The notes beneath the pieces were generated by a model. That model was not told the DNA's origin. It made no database searches and was given only the letters and a program-made list of their open reading frames with translations. A DNA stretch of 64,000 nucleotides from Arthrobacter sp. SLBN-112 (GTDB lineage: Bacteria > Actinomycetota > Actinomycetes > Actinomycetales > Micrococcaceae), in the NCBI RefSeq assembly GCF_006715225.1, contig NZ_VFMU01000001.1:2728001-2792000 (forward strand), written 5' to 3'. Positions within the stretch are counted from its first letter, which is position 1. Every line of letters begins with the position of its first letter. Of this stretch, positions 34,046 through 42,929 are shown in pieces. The position numbers and the translations under genes are program-made.

Positions 34046-35185
34046 CTAGGGAAGGTGCCGCTCCTCCGGACCGATGTACTCGCTCAGCGGCCTGATCAGT
34101 GAGTTGGCGTCCAGCTGCTCCATGATGTGAGCGGTCCAGCCCGTGATCCGGCTGGCCACGAACAGGGGAGTGAACGTAGGTGTATCAAAACCCATCAGGT
34201 GGTAGGTGGGTCCGGCCGGGTAGTCGAGGTTCGGCTTGATGGCTTTCGCCTCATCCATCGCCGACTCCAGGCCGTTGTACAGCCCCAGCAGTTCGGGCCG
34301 GCCGTAGTGGGCAATCATTTTGTCCAGTGCGGCCTTCATGGTGGGGACCCTGGAGTCGCCATGCTTGTAGACGCGGTGTCCGAAGCCCATGACCTTCTTC
34401 TTCTGCGCCAGGGCGTCTTCCATCCACGCCTTGGCCCGGGCGGCTGCTTCCTCCAGTGACTCCTCCTGCCGGATGCCAATTTCGTCGAACGTGTGCATGA
34501 CGGCTTCGTTCGCGCCGCCGTGCAACGGGCCCTTCAGGGCCCCGATGGCACCGGTCACGGCGGAATGCAGGTCCGAGAGCGTGGAGGTGATGACCCGGGC
34601 CGTGAAGGTGGACGCGTTGAAGGAGTGCTCGGCATAAAGGATCATCGAGACGTTGAAAGCCTCCACCACCTCCGGCACCTGTTCCTCGCCAAAGGCCATC
34701 CACAGGAAGTTCGCCGAGTAGCCAAGGTCTTCGCGGGGTTCCACCACATCCTGCCCATGGCGGCGGCGCTGGTCGTAGGCCACTACCGCCGGCATGGCGG
34801 CGAAGAGGTCAACGGCCTTGGCCATGTTCGCTTCCCGGGAGGAATCCTCAGCCAACGGGTGCCGTGCCCCCATCACGGAGGCGGCCGTCCGGCAGACGTC
34901 CATCGGGTGCGAGGTGACGGGCAGGGCATCAATAACCTGTTTTACCACCGGATCAAGGGCGCGGCCGGCGCGTTCCCGTGCCGTGAACTCCGCAAGCTGG
35001 TCCTTGGTAGGCAATTCGCCGTTCCAGAGCAGGTACGCCACTTCCTCGAAGCTGCACCTGGCGGCCAGCTCCTGGACGGGGTAGCCGCGGTAGAGCAGGG
35101 AGTTGGTGTCCGGGTTGACCTTGGAAACGGCGGTGTAGTCCACCACCACGCCGGCAAGGCCCTTTTTGATCTCATTTTCAGCCAT
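34046..35185 (-). CDS. prpC: 2-methylcitrate synthase
   Basis: PrpC condenses propionyl-CoA with oxaloacetate in the methylcitrate cycle. It has 379 residues, the size of type-II bacterial citrate/methylcitrate synthases. Motifs: AEHSFNASTFTARVI, GPLHGGANEAVM, GFGHRVYKHGDSR, which hold the two catalytic His, and the catalytic Asp near HLMGFDTPTFTPLFVASRI. The ATG has AAAGGAG upstream. Placement after prpB and prpD makes methylcitrate synthase more likely than the TCA-cycle enzyme, although such enzymes often use both acyl-CoAs. Confidence 0.93.
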   Translation of the reverse strand: MAENEIKKGLAGVVVDYTAVSKVNPDTNSLLYRGYPVQELAARCSFEEVAYLLWNGELPTKDQLAEFTARERAGRALDPVVKQVIDALPVTSHPMDVCRTAASVMGARHPLAEDSSREANMAKAVDLFAAMPAVVAYDQRRRHGQDVVEPREDLGYSANFLWMAFGEEQVPEVVEAFNVSMILYAEHSFNASTFTARVITSTLSDLHSAVTGAIGALKGPLHGGANEAVMHTFDEIGIRQEESLEEAAARAKAWMEDALAQKKKVMGFGHRVYKHGDSRVPTMKAALDKMIAHYGRPELLGLYNGLESAMDEAKAIKPNLDYPAGPTYHLMGFDTPTFTPLFVASRITGWTAHIMEQLDANSLIRPLSEYIGPEERHLP

Positions 35186-35247
35186 GCTGAAACTCCTTTG
35201 TTCCTAAAGCCTGTTGGTCCGGCCGGAGCCGGGTTTCCGGTTGGATG

Positions 35248-36150
35248 TCAGGTGCCGGGGATCTGGAAATTGAACACGCCGGTGTCAAAGCGGTTGTAGG
35301 CCTCATAATCGACGAGGTCGTAGAGCCTGGCACGGGTCAGCATGCTTGGAACCTGTGCCTCCTGGGTGCCGTCGGATTTGATCGATTCCAGAGTACGCTC
35401 AGCAGCGCCCATGGCACTACGGAGCAGCGTGACAGGGTAAATCACCATGTTCACGCCCACCCCGGCCAGCTCGTCCACCGTGAAGAGGTCACTTCTGCCG
35501 AACTCGGTCATGTTGGCCAGGATCGGGACGTCTACGGCGTCCCGGATGGCGCGGAACTCGCTGAGGTCCCGCATGGCTTCGGGGAAGATCGCGTCCGCGC
35601 CTGCGTCCACGAGTGCCTTGGCCCGCTGCTGCGCGGCTTCCAGTCCGTCCGTGGCGCGGATGTCGGTACGGGCCATGATCAGGAAGTTCTGGTCGCGGCG
35701 GGCGTCGGCGGCGGCACGGATGCGTTTGGTGGCGGTGTCCAGGTCCACCACGTTCTTGCCGTCCAGGTGGCCGCAGCGTTTCGGGTTGAACTGGTCCTCG
35801 ATATGGCAGCCGGCAAGGCCCGCGTTCTCGAGTTCCTGGACGGTGCGCGCCACGTTCATGGGTTCACCGAAGCCGGTGTCGGCGTCGACAATCGAGGGTA
35901 GGTCCGTCATGCGGGCAATCTGACCGGCCCGGGTTGCCACCTCGGTGAGCGTGGTCAGCCCGATGTCCGGCAGGCCAAGGTCATTGGCCAGGACGGCGCC
36001 GGAGATGTACACCCCGGCGAAGCCCTTCTCCTCGATCAGCCGCGCCGAGAGCGGATTGAACGCGCCCGGGAACTGCTGGATGGTCCCGGAGGCAAGCAGT
36101 TCCCGGAACCGGACCCGCTTCTGCTCGGGAGTGGTCTTGGAATACAGCAT
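35248..36150 (-). CDS. prpB: 2-methylisocitrate lyase
   Basis: PrpB cleaves 2-methylisocitrate to pyruvate and succinate. It has 300 residues in the ICL/PEP-mutase TIM-barrel fold. The catalytic loop KRCGHLDGKNVV contains the base cysteine; the metal-binding SIVDADTGFGEPMNVARTVQ and HIEDQFNPKRCGH follow the family. TEFGRSDLFTVDEL is the substrate-side loop that separates PrpB from isocitrate lyase. Its start lies directly next to the prpD stop (36151), so the two are coupled. Confidence 0.94.
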   Translation of the reverse strand: MLYSKTTPEQKRVRFRELLASGTIQQFPGAFNPLSARLIEEKGFAGVYISGAVLANDLGLPDIGLTTLTEVATRAGQIARMTDLPSIVDADTGFGEPMNVARTVQELENAGLAGCHIEDQFNPKRCGHLDGKNVVDLDTATKRIRAAADARRDQNFLIMARTDIRATDGLEAAQQRAKALVDAGADAIFPEAMRDLSEFRAIRDAVDVPILANMTEFGRSDLFTVDELAGVGVNMVIYPVTLLRSAMGAAERTLESIKSDGTQEAQVPSMLTRARLYDLVDYEAYNRFDTGVFNFQIPGT

Positions 36151-37671
36151 TTAGAACAGTCCCTTCGGCGCGGCCGAGAGGTCGATGACGCCGGGAGCGG
36201 CGGTGATGTTCAGCTGGTCCAGTTCCCCGGCCTTCAGGTGGGGGAGGCGTTCGACGGCGGCAAGGAACCTTTCGATTTCGGCGTCCTCCACGAGCCCGGC
36301 GGCGAGGGTGCGGAACTTGTCGACGTACTGTTCCCGGGCAAACGGGCGGGCACCGAGCGGGTGGGCGTCGGCAACGGCGATTTCATCGGTGATGACGGAG
36401 CCGTCCTTGAGCGTGATTTCCACGGAGCCGCCGAAGGCCTTTTCGGCGATGTCCAGGGAGTGGTAGCGGCGGGTCCATTCCGGGTCCTCCACGGTTGTCA
36501 CCTTGTGCCACAGCTCCACGGTGTCCTGGCGTGCGGCGCGCTGCGGGGCGTAGGAGTCCACGTGGTGCCAGGCTCCGTCCTGCAGGGCCACGGTGAAGAT
36601 GTACGGGATGGAGTGGTCCAGGGTTTCCCGGGACGCCGTGGGGCTGTATTTCTGGGGGTCGTTGGCGCCGGAGCCGATCACGTAGTGCGTGTGGTGGCTG
36701 GTCTTGATCAGCACGGATTCGACGTTGGCCGGGTTGGTGACCTCGGGGTGTTCGCGGTGCAGCTTGCGGGCAAGGTCGATCCAGGCCTGGGCCTGGTATT
36801 CGGCCGAGTGTTCCTTGGTGTAGGTATCCAGGATGGCGCGCTTGGCTTCGCCGGGGGTGGGGAGCGGGACCAGGTAGGACGCGTCGGGGCCGTCGAGCAT
36901 CCAGGCGATGACGCCGTCTTCACCTTCGTAGATGGGCACGGGGGAGGTCTGGCCGCGCATGGCCCGGTCGGCGGATTCGATGGCCATCTTGCCCGCAAAT
37001 GCCGGGGCGTGTGCCTTCCAGGTGGAGATCTCGCCCTTGCGGGACTGGCGGGTGGCGGTGGTGGTGTGCAGCGCCTGGCCCACGGACTGGAAGATGGTTT
37101 CGACGTCGAGGCCCAGCAGGGTGCCGATGCCTGCGGCTGCGGAAGGCCCAAGGTGGGCTACGTGGTCGATCTTGTGCTTGTGCAGGCAGATGGCCTTGAC
37201 CAGGTTGACCTGGATCTCGTACCCGGTGGCGATGCCGCGGATCAGGTCGTGGCCGTTGGCGCCAACGTGCTGTGCGACGGCAAGGATCGGCGGGATGTTA
37301 TCGCCCGGGTGGGAGTAATCGGCAGCGAGGAAGGTGTCGTGGTAGTCCAGTTCCCGGACAGCCACGCCGTTGGCCCAGGCAGCCCATTCCGGTGCCACCC
37401 GTTCCTCGATGCCGAAGACTTTGGAGCCCTTGCCGCCGGTGGTGGGGCCATGGGTCAGTGCCTGGGCACGGGCAGCGACGATGGGAGCCCGGTTCAAGGA
37501 GGCGATGGCCACCGAGGCATTGTCGATGACGCGGTTGATCACCATGTCAGTCACTTCGTCAGACACAGCCACAGGGTCCGCCGCAACCTGGGCGATCTTG
37601 TACGCGAGCTGGTCCTCACGCGGGAGGTTTTCTTCGCTCCGATAGACGCGGACGTGGTGTTCCTTAACCAT
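36151..37671 (-). CDS. prpD: 2-methylcitrate dehydratase
   Basis: PrpD dehydrates 2-methylcitrate to 2-methyl-cis-aconitate. It has 506 residues from the ATG at 37671, preceded by AAAGGAG. MmgE/PrpD-family motifs include [73 protein letters not shown] and [21 protein letters not shown] reading starting at 37959 would run through the GntR gene in another frame and is rejected. The first eight bases overlap the 3' end of the GntR gene, so prpD translation is probably coupled to the regulator. Hydration to methylisocitrate would need an aconitase encoded elsewhere. Confidence 0.94.
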   Translation of the reverse strand: MVKEHHVRVYRSEENLPREDQLAYKIAQVAADPVAVSDEVTDMVINRVIDNASVAIASLNRAPIVAARAQALTHGPTTGGKGSKVFGIEERVAPEWAAWANGVAVRELDYHDTFLAADYSHPGDNIPPILAVAQHVGANGHDLIRGIATGYEIQVNLVKAICLHKHKIDHVAHLGPSAAAGIGTLLGLDVETIFQSVGQALHTTTATRQSRKGEISTWKAHAPAFAGKMAIESADRAMRGQTSPVPIYEGEDGVIAWMLDGPDASYLVPLPTPGEAKRAILDTYTKEHSAEYQAQAWIDLARKLHREHPEVTNPANVESVLIKTSHHTHYVIGSGANDPQKYSPTASRETLDHSIPYIFTVALQDGAWHHVDSYAPQRAARQDTVELWHKVTTVEDPEWTRRYHSLDIAEKAFGGSVEITLKDGSVITDEIAVADAHPLGARPFAREQYVDKFRTLAAGLVEDAEIERFLAAVERLPHLKAGELDQLNITAAPGVIDLSAAPKGLF

Positions 37672-38320
37672 GATGCTCCTTTGGGTGGGATGTGTGGGTT
37701 GCTTTGACGTGGGAGAGGCTTCGGTGCAGGTGGACGATGGTGGCCGCCTCGGCAAGCCTTGGGTTGCCGGCCGCGATGGCTTCCGCGATGGCGGCATGCT
37801 CGGCGGCGGCGGCGGTGAGGCGGCAGGCGTCATCGGCGGCCAGCCGGCGGATGCGGACCAGGTGCACGCGCAGGCTCCGCATGGCCTGGGCCAGGTAGGA
37901 GTTGGAGATGGCTGCGTCGATGGCTGCATCCAGCCGGCCCACCAGTTCGTAGTATTCATGCAGGGCAGGGTGGTCGCCGCCGATCAATTCCGGAGCCCGG
38001 AGAAGTTCATGCTGCAGGTGCTCGAAGGTATGGGCGTCGCCGCGGCGTGCGGCCAAGGCCGCCGCCCTGCCTTCGAGGGTTTCGCGAAGCTCGAACAGTT
38101 CGTCGATGTCTTCCAGGGAAATGTCGCTGACCACCACGCCGCGGCCGCCCGCCGTCGTCAGTCCTTCCGCCGTAAGGCGGCCCAGGGCTTCCCGCAGCGG
38201 TGTTCTTGAGACGCCAAGGCGCTCGGACTGTTCCACCTCGGCAAGGACCGTCCCCGGGGCCAGGCGCCATTCGATGATGTCGTCGCGCAGGGCGGCATAG
38301 GCTTTGTCGCTGGCGCGCAT
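37664..38320 (-). CDS. GntR-family (FadR-type) regulator of the methylcitrate genes
   Basis: A 218-residue regulator. The N-terminal winged helix is [20 protein letters not shown] to [23 protein letters not shown] sequence (here [18 protein letters not shown]); the C-terminal FCD domain carries the metal/ligand histidines in residues ~130-200 ([26 protein letters not shown]). The ATG at 38320 has GGAGA upstream; a reading from 38362 is rejected. It is first in the prpDBC operon and divergent from prpE, so it should control both and itself, probably in response to a methylcitrate-cycle intermediate. Two TGTATACA palindromes in the divergent region are the likely operators. Confidence 0.88.
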   Translation of the reverse strand: MRASDKAYAALRDDIIEWRLAPGTVLAEVEQSERLGVSRTPLREALGRLTAEGLTTAGGRGVVVSDISLEDIDELFELRETLEGRAAALAARRGDAHTFEHLQHELLRAPELIGGDHPALHEYYELVGRLDAAIDAAISNSYLAQAMRSLRVHLVRIRRLAADDACRLTAAAAEHAAIAEAIAAGNPRLAEAATIVHLHRSLSHVKATHTSHPKEHHG

Positions 38321-38350
38321 GCCCGTCTCCTTCCTCGGCTGAGGGCTCCA

Positions 38351-38422
38351 GTGTATACACAAGTGCAGTTGTTTTGGGAAGAAGCAGGAAAAAAGCGTGA
38401 AAGGAGGCTTTTTTGTATACAG
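38351..38422. promoter_or_regulatory. Twin TGTATACA operators in the prp divergent region
   Basis: The palindrome TGTATACA occurs at 38352-38359 (within GTGTATACAC) and at 38414-38421 (within TTTGTATACAGA). The centres are 62 bp apart, about six helical turns. Such TGTnnACA palindromes are typical of FadR-subfamily GntR sites. Their place between the regulator and prpE fits joint control of both transcripts. Confidence 0.7.
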
Positions 38423-38492
38423 AACCTCTTGTTAGCCGCGGAGGGGCCAGCTACCATGAGCTGCATCACAATGTCGTGGACGGGATTACGTT

Positions 38493-40394
38493 ATGGTCAG
38501 CAACAGCTATCGGGACACCTACCGGCGCAGCATTGAAGAGCCGGAAGATTTCTGGCTGGAGGCGGCGGAAAAGATCCACTGGAGCGCTGCTCCTGCCCGG
38601 GCACTGGACTCCAGCCGGGCGCCGCTCTACAGCTGGTTTCCGGACGGCGCACTGAATACCTGCTACAACGCCCTGGACCGGCACGTCGCCGAAGGCCGGG
38701 GGGAGCAGGATGCGCTGATCCATGACTCCGCCATGCTGGGAACCCGGCAGCGTTTCACCTATGCCGAACTGACCGGCCTCGTGGCGCGCTTCGCCGGCGT
38801 GCTGCGCCGCCACGGCGTGGGCAAGGGGGACCGCGTGGTCATCTACATGCCGATGATCCCGGAAGCCGCCATTGCCATGCTGGCAACCGCCAGGCTGGGC
38901 GCTGTCCATTCCGTGGTCTTTGGCGGGTTTGCGCCCAAGGAGCTCGCGGCCAGGATCCGGGACGCGGCGCCTGCTGCGGTGGTCACCGCCTCAGGCGGGA
39001 TCGAACCCACGCGCCGCGTCGAGTACCTGCCGGCCGTCGCGGAGGCGCTGGAGCTGGCAGGCGCCCGGGACATTCCCGTGCTGGTCAAGGAGCGGGACGG
39101 TTTCGCGTCCAAGGCGGACCGGGCCGGGTGGCTGGACTGGGATATGGAAATGGCTTCTGCGCAGCCGGCCGCTCCCGTTGACGTAAAGGCCACCGATCCG
39201 CTTTACATCCTCTACACATCGGGGACCACCGGCACCCCCAAGGGGGTGGTCCGGGACAATGGCGGCCACGCCGTCGCGCTGCGCTGGACGCTGGAGAATA
39301 TTTACGACGTCGGTCCGGGCGACGTGATGTGGACTGCCTCGGATGTGGGCTGGGTGGTGGGACATTCCTACATCGTCTACGGGCCGCTGCTCGCCGGCGC
39401 CACCACGGTGATGTACGAAGGCAAACCGGTTGGTACCCCGGATGCGGGTGCATTCTGGCGCGTGGTCAAGGACCACAAGGTCAACGTGCTCTTTACGGCC
39501 CCCACGGCGCTGCGGGCCATCCGCAAGGCCGATCCGGAGGCATCGCTGTTGGGCGGGTATGACATCTCCAGCCTGCGGACCCTGTTCACTGCCGGCGAGC
39601 GGCTGGACACTGACACGTTCCTCTGGGCCTCCCGTGTCCTTGGCGTGCCGGTGGTGGACCATTGGTGGCAGACGGAGACCGGCTGGGCCATCTGTGCCAA
39701 CCCGCGCGGCCTGGAGCCCCTGCCCATCAAGGCCGGTTCGCCGAGCGTTCCGATGCCCGGGTACCGGCTCCGGATTCTCGACGGGACCGGCGGCGGGGTG
39801 GCACCCGGCGCCGAAGGCAACATTGTGCTGGGGCTGCCATTGCCGCCTGGCACGCTGGCCACTCTGTGGGGAAACGACGAACGCTTTATCTCCTCTTACC
39901 TGACCGCTTTCGATGGCTGCTACGCCACCGGCGATTCGGGCTACCAGGACCAGGACGGGTACCTCTTTGTCATGGGCCGCACCGACGACATCATCAACAT
40001 CGCCGGACACCGGCTTTCCACCGGCGCGATCGAACAAGTCATCGGCCAGCACCCTGCCGTGGCCGAGTGCGCGGTGATCGGCCTCGCCGATTCCCTCAAG
40101 GGCCAGCGCCCCAGTGGCTACGTAGTGCTCAAGTCCGGTGTCGACATTCCTGAAGACGTCTTGGCCAAGGACCTGGTGGCATTGGTGCGCCGGGACATTG
40201 GTGCGGTTGCGGACTTTAAGCAGGTGACGGTGGTGGATGCCCTGCCGAAGACGCGGTCCGGGAAGATCCTCCGCAAGACCATGCGCCAGATAGCCGACGG
40301 CGAGGAGTACACCGTGCCTTCCACCATTGAGGATCCAGGGGTCATCGACCAGTTGATCGGAGCACTTCGGGTGGGCGGACCGGAAGCCGGCTGA
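38493..40394 (+). CDS. prpE: Propionyl-CoA synthetase
   Basis: PrpE activates propionate to propionyl-CoA through an acyl-adenylate, feeding PrpC. It has 633 residues. The adenylation motif YTSGTTGTPKGVVRDNGGHA has the VVRDNGG ending typical of PrpE; acetyl-CoA synthetases usually differ there. HWWQTETGW and the C-terminal KTRSGKILRKTMRQIADGE, with the acetylatable catalytic lysine, are present. No strong Shine-Dalgarno precedes the ATG at 38493. Divergent from the GntR-prpDBC operon. Acetate activation cannot be excluded from sequence alone. Confidence 0.92.
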   Translation: MVSNSYRDTYRRSIEEPEDFWLEAAEKIHWSAAPARALDSSRAPLYSWFPDGALNTCYNALDRHVAEGRGEQDALIHDSAMLGTRQRFTYAELTGLVARFAGVLRRHGVGKGDRVVIYMPMIPEAAIAMLATARLGAVHSVVFGGFAPKELAARIRDAAPAAVVTASGGIEPTRRVEYLPAVAEALELAGARDIPVLVKERDGFASKADRAGWLDWDMEMASAQPAAPVDVKATDPLYILYTSGTTGTPKGVVRDNGGHAVALRWTLENIYDVGPGDVMWTASDVGWVVGHSYIVYGPLLAGATTVMYEGKPVGTPDAGAFWRVVKDHKVNVLFTAPTALRAIRKADPEASLLGGYDISSLRTLFTAGERLDTDTFLWASRVLGVPVVDHWWQTETGWAICANPRGLEPLPIKAGSPSVPMPGYRLRILDGTGGGVAPGAEGNIVLGLPLPPGTLATLWGNDERFISSYLTAFDGCYATGDSGYQDQDGYLFVMGRTDDIINIAGHRLSTGAIEQVIGQHPAVAECAVIGLADSLKGQRPSGYVVLKSGVDIPEDVLAKDLVALVRRDIGAVADFKQVTVVDALPKTRSGKILRKTMRQIADGEEYTVPSTIEDPGVIDQLIGALRVGGPEAG

Positions 40395-40429
40395 AGGGGA
40401 ATCCAAGGGCCGTCCAACCCCGATTCAGT

Positions 40430-41143
40430 TCAGCGGGGGTTCCAGCGGTATTCGTTTTCCGGCCTGCCGGGGGTGCCATAGCGGGCGGTCCGCGAAACAG
40501 TGCCGGCATCGGCAAGGTATTCGAGGTAGCGCCGCGCCGTCACGCGTGACATGCCCAGGGCGTCCATGACTTCAGTGGCAGACACTGCTTCCGGCTGCCG
40601 GCGAAGAAACTCCTGGACGGAGCCCAGGGTCGAGGTGGAAAGGCCCTTGGGAAGCGGGAGTTCGGACGGCGCCCTGAGGCTGGCAAAGGCCCTGTCCACT
40701 TCACTTTGGGACGCACCGCCCTTGCCGGGACCGCCGCTGGAACCACCCAGTTGCTGGCGGAACAGCCGGTAGTTTTCGAGCTTGTCGGAGAACGTGGCGA
40801 ACGTGAAGGGCTTGATCAGGTACTGCACCACGCCGATTGCCACCGCGCTGCGGACGATCGCCAGTTCACGCACAGCGGTGATGGCGATGATGTCCGCGAG
40901 GATCCCCGCCGAACGCATCCGCCGGGCGATGTCCAGGCCATGCAGGTCTGGCAGGTTCATGTCCAGCAGGACCAGTTCCACAGGCTGTCCCGCGGCCACG
41001 AATTCGTTCAGCAGCCGCAGGGCAGACTGGCCGTCCGGGGCAGTTCCGGCCAGCTCGAATCCTTCCAGCCTCCCCACATAAGCGGCGTGGGCTGCCGAAG
41101 CGATGGCCTCGTCTTCTACGACGAGGACCCGGATGTTGCTCAC
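40430..41143 (-). CDS. Response regulator, CitB/DcuR/DctR type
   Basis: A 237-residue response regulator. The receiver domain (residues ~1-125) has the acidic pocket VVEDE, phosphorylation Asp in LVLLDMNLPDLHGLDIARRM and the lysine in LIKPFTFATF. After a Gly-rich linker (~130-145) a C-terminal helix-turn-helix is seen in VSATEVMDALGMSRVTARRYLEYLADAG, as in CitB/DcuR. Its GTG start overlaps the kinase stop by four bases. With the divergent dctA it should form a C4-dicarboxylate (succinate, fumarate or malate) uptake switch. The 35-base gap to the convergent prpE shows no terminator. Confidence 0.9.
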   Translation of the reverse strand: MSNIRVLVVEDEAIASAAHAAYVGRLEGFELAGTAPDGQSALRLLNEFVAAGQPVELVLLDMNLPDLHGLDIARRMRSAGILADIIAITAVRELAIVRSAVAIGVVQYLIKPFTFATFSDKLENYRLFRQQLGGSSGGPGKGGASQSEVDRAFASLRAPSELPLPKGLSTSTLGSVQEFLRRQPEAVSATEVMDALGMSRVTARRYLEYLADAGTVSRTARYGTPGRPENEYRWNPR

Positions 41144-42771
41144 TGTCTCTGCTCCTTCTCCGCGGACGCTGCGGGCAGGAATACTTCGAACTTGGCGCCG
41201 CGCCGGCCGTTGATGGCCAGCGTACCGCCCAAACGCTGCACAGCCTGCCGGACCAGCGCAAGGCCGATGCCCCGGCCTCCGGGCCCCGCCGGCTTCGTGC
41301 TGAATCCGTGCCGAAAGATCTTTTCCGTATCGGCGGGGTCGATGGGCGTCCCGGAATCGTTAACGGCGATGTCCAGGCCTTCGTCGTCGGCCTCCAGGGT
41401 CAGTTCCACACGCCGGGGCGGCGGTGAATCAGCGGCGGCGTCGATAGCATTGTCCAGCAGGTTGCCCAGGATGGTCACCAGGTCCTGGACGGCCACCCCG
41501 GGTGCCGTGCCGGAACCCAGAGTGGACACGTTCAACTGGACGCCGCGTTCGTGCGCTTCGGCCACCTTCCCCATGACCAGTGCGCCCACCACCGGTTCAT
41601 CGATCGAGCTCACCATGTCATCCGTCAACTGCTGGCTCAGGGCCAGGTCCTGGGTGGCAAAGTCCAGGGCCTCCCCGGTCCTTCCCAGTTCCAGGAGCGA
41701 AACCATCGTGTGCAGCCGGTTGGCGTGTTCGTGGGTCTGGGCGCGCAGGGCGTCGGACAGGGTCCGCATGGTCTGCAGTTCATTGCCCAGCGCTTCGATC
41801 TCAGTCCGGTCCCGGAGGGTGGCCACGGTGCCGTACACGGGGACTTTTCCGCGCGTCCCGTGGGACTCAGGCCCCCGGGCCGGTCCCTGGTTGACCACCA
41901 GCACGCGGGAATCGGTCAGGACCATCTCGTCCTTGGTGGTCCGTCCGGATTCGAACAGGCTGCGCAGTTCCTCGTCCAGGGGAAGGTCCGCCAGCGATGG
42001 GGGCCGGGTGGGGTCATTGCTGCCCGTGTCCGCCAGGCCCAGCAGTTCGGCGGCCTGGTCGTTGTACATCACCACGCGCTTGCGCGCATCGATGAGGATC
42101 AGTCCTTCACGGACCGAGTGCAGCACGGATTCGTAGTAGGCGAACAGCTGCGCCAGCTGCTCAGGACCCCAGCCCCTGGTTACCCGCCGCAGGTACCTGC
42201 CCAGCAGCCACGACGCCAGGGAACCGCCTACCAGGAGGGCTATGCCAACGGCCAGCAGGACGGGAAGACGCCCGGCGAAGGCAATATCGACGCTGCGGAC
42301 GGTGACACCCACCGCCACGAGCGCCTTGACCGTCCCGGCGGAATCCTTGACCGGGACAATCGTCCGAACGGACGGGCCCAGCGTCCCGGCCGTGACTTCG
42401 GTGAATGGCTGGCCCCGGAGCGCGGTGTCAATCGATCCGATGTACGGCCGGCCCAGCTCCTCGTCCCTGGGGTGGGTCCAGCGGGTACGGTCGGGGGCCA
42501 TGATGGTGACGAAGTCGACGTGGGCCGCGGTGGTCACATCCCTGGCATACGGCTGCAGGAGGGTGGACGGGTCCGGTGTGGCGGCAGCCTGGAGCACCAG
42601 GGGATTGGCGGCGATGGAAGCGGCAACTCCTTCCATCCGGCGGCCGGCCTCGTCATAGGTCCGGTCCCGGGCATCCACGTAGGCGGCGGTTCCCACAATG
42701 GCGATAAAGGACACGACGATCAGCAGGTTGGCCAGGAACAGCCGGCGGGCGATACTCCAGCGGTGGATCAT
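41140..42771 (-). CDS. Sensor histidine kinase, CitA/DcuS type
   Basis: A 543-residue membrane kinase. A first membrane helix (LFLANLLIVVSFIAIVGTAAYV, residues ~10-32) and a second (LPVLLAVGIALLVGGSLASWLL, ~165-187) bracket an extracellular PAS/Cache ligand domain. A cytoplasmic PAS domain follows (ESVLHSVREGLILIDARKRV), then the phosphoacceptor His in RAQTHEHANRLHTMVSLLE, the N box NLLDNAIDAA, G1 VNDSGTPI and G2 GGRGIGLALVRQAVQ. The CitA-type order and the neighbouring dctA argue for sensing external C4-dicarboxylates or citrate. The ATG at 42771 has GAGAGG upstream. Confidence 0.9.
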   Translation of the reverse strand: MIHRWSIARRLFLANLLIVVSFIAIVGTAAYVDARDRTYDEAGRRMEGVAASIAANPLVLQAAATPDPSTLLQPYARDVTTAAHVDFVTIMAPDRTRWTHPRDEELGRPYIGSIDTALRGQPFTEVTAGTLGPSVRTIVPVKDSAGTVKALVAVGVTVRSVDIAFAGRLPVLLAVGIALLVGGSLASWLLGRYLRRVTRGWGPEQLAQLFAYYESVLHSVREGLILIDARKRVVMYNDQAAELLGLADTGSNDPTRPPSLADLPLDEELRSLFESGRTTKDEMVLTDSRVLVVNQGPARGPESHGTRGKVPVYGTVATLRDRTEIEALGNELQTMRTLSDALRAQTHEHANRLHTMVSLLELGRTGEALDFATQDLALSQQLTDDMVSSIDEPVVGALVMGKVAEAHERGVQLNVSTLGSGTAPGVAVQDLVTILGNLLDNAIDAAADSPPPRRVELTLEADDEGLDIAVNDSGTPIDPADTEKIFRHGFSTKPAGPGGRGIGLALVRQAVQRLGGTLAINGRRGAKFEVFLPAASAEKEQRQ

Positions 42772-42929
42772 GCCTGCCTCTCGTTGTCCCTGCGGATGCC
42801 GCGACCAATATGAACGCAACGGTGAGCTGGATCACGGCGTAGCCAATGATGGATATCACACCGCAAGGACGTGATGAGCCCAGAGACTGTGCCCCAGCGT
42901 CTATCAGATTATCCATAAGGAGACACATC
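42772..42929. promoter_or_regulatory. Divergent control region of the two-component system and dctA
   Basis: 158 bases between the kinase start and dctA. It should contain the response-regulator sites. I see no clean inverted repeat or -35/-10 pair; only the strong ribosome site AAGGAG before dctA (ATG 42930) is certain. Short readings across it lack ribosome sites. Confidence 0.45.

Noticed and set aside
34046..35185. TCA-cycle citrate synthase as the main call
   Set aside because: The operon with prpB and prpD and the GntR regulator favours methylcitrate synthase; dual activity is possible.
40706..42136. Plus-strand open frame across the response regulator and kinase genes
   Set aside because: It is antisense to two proteins with complete two-component motifs and lacks any of its own.
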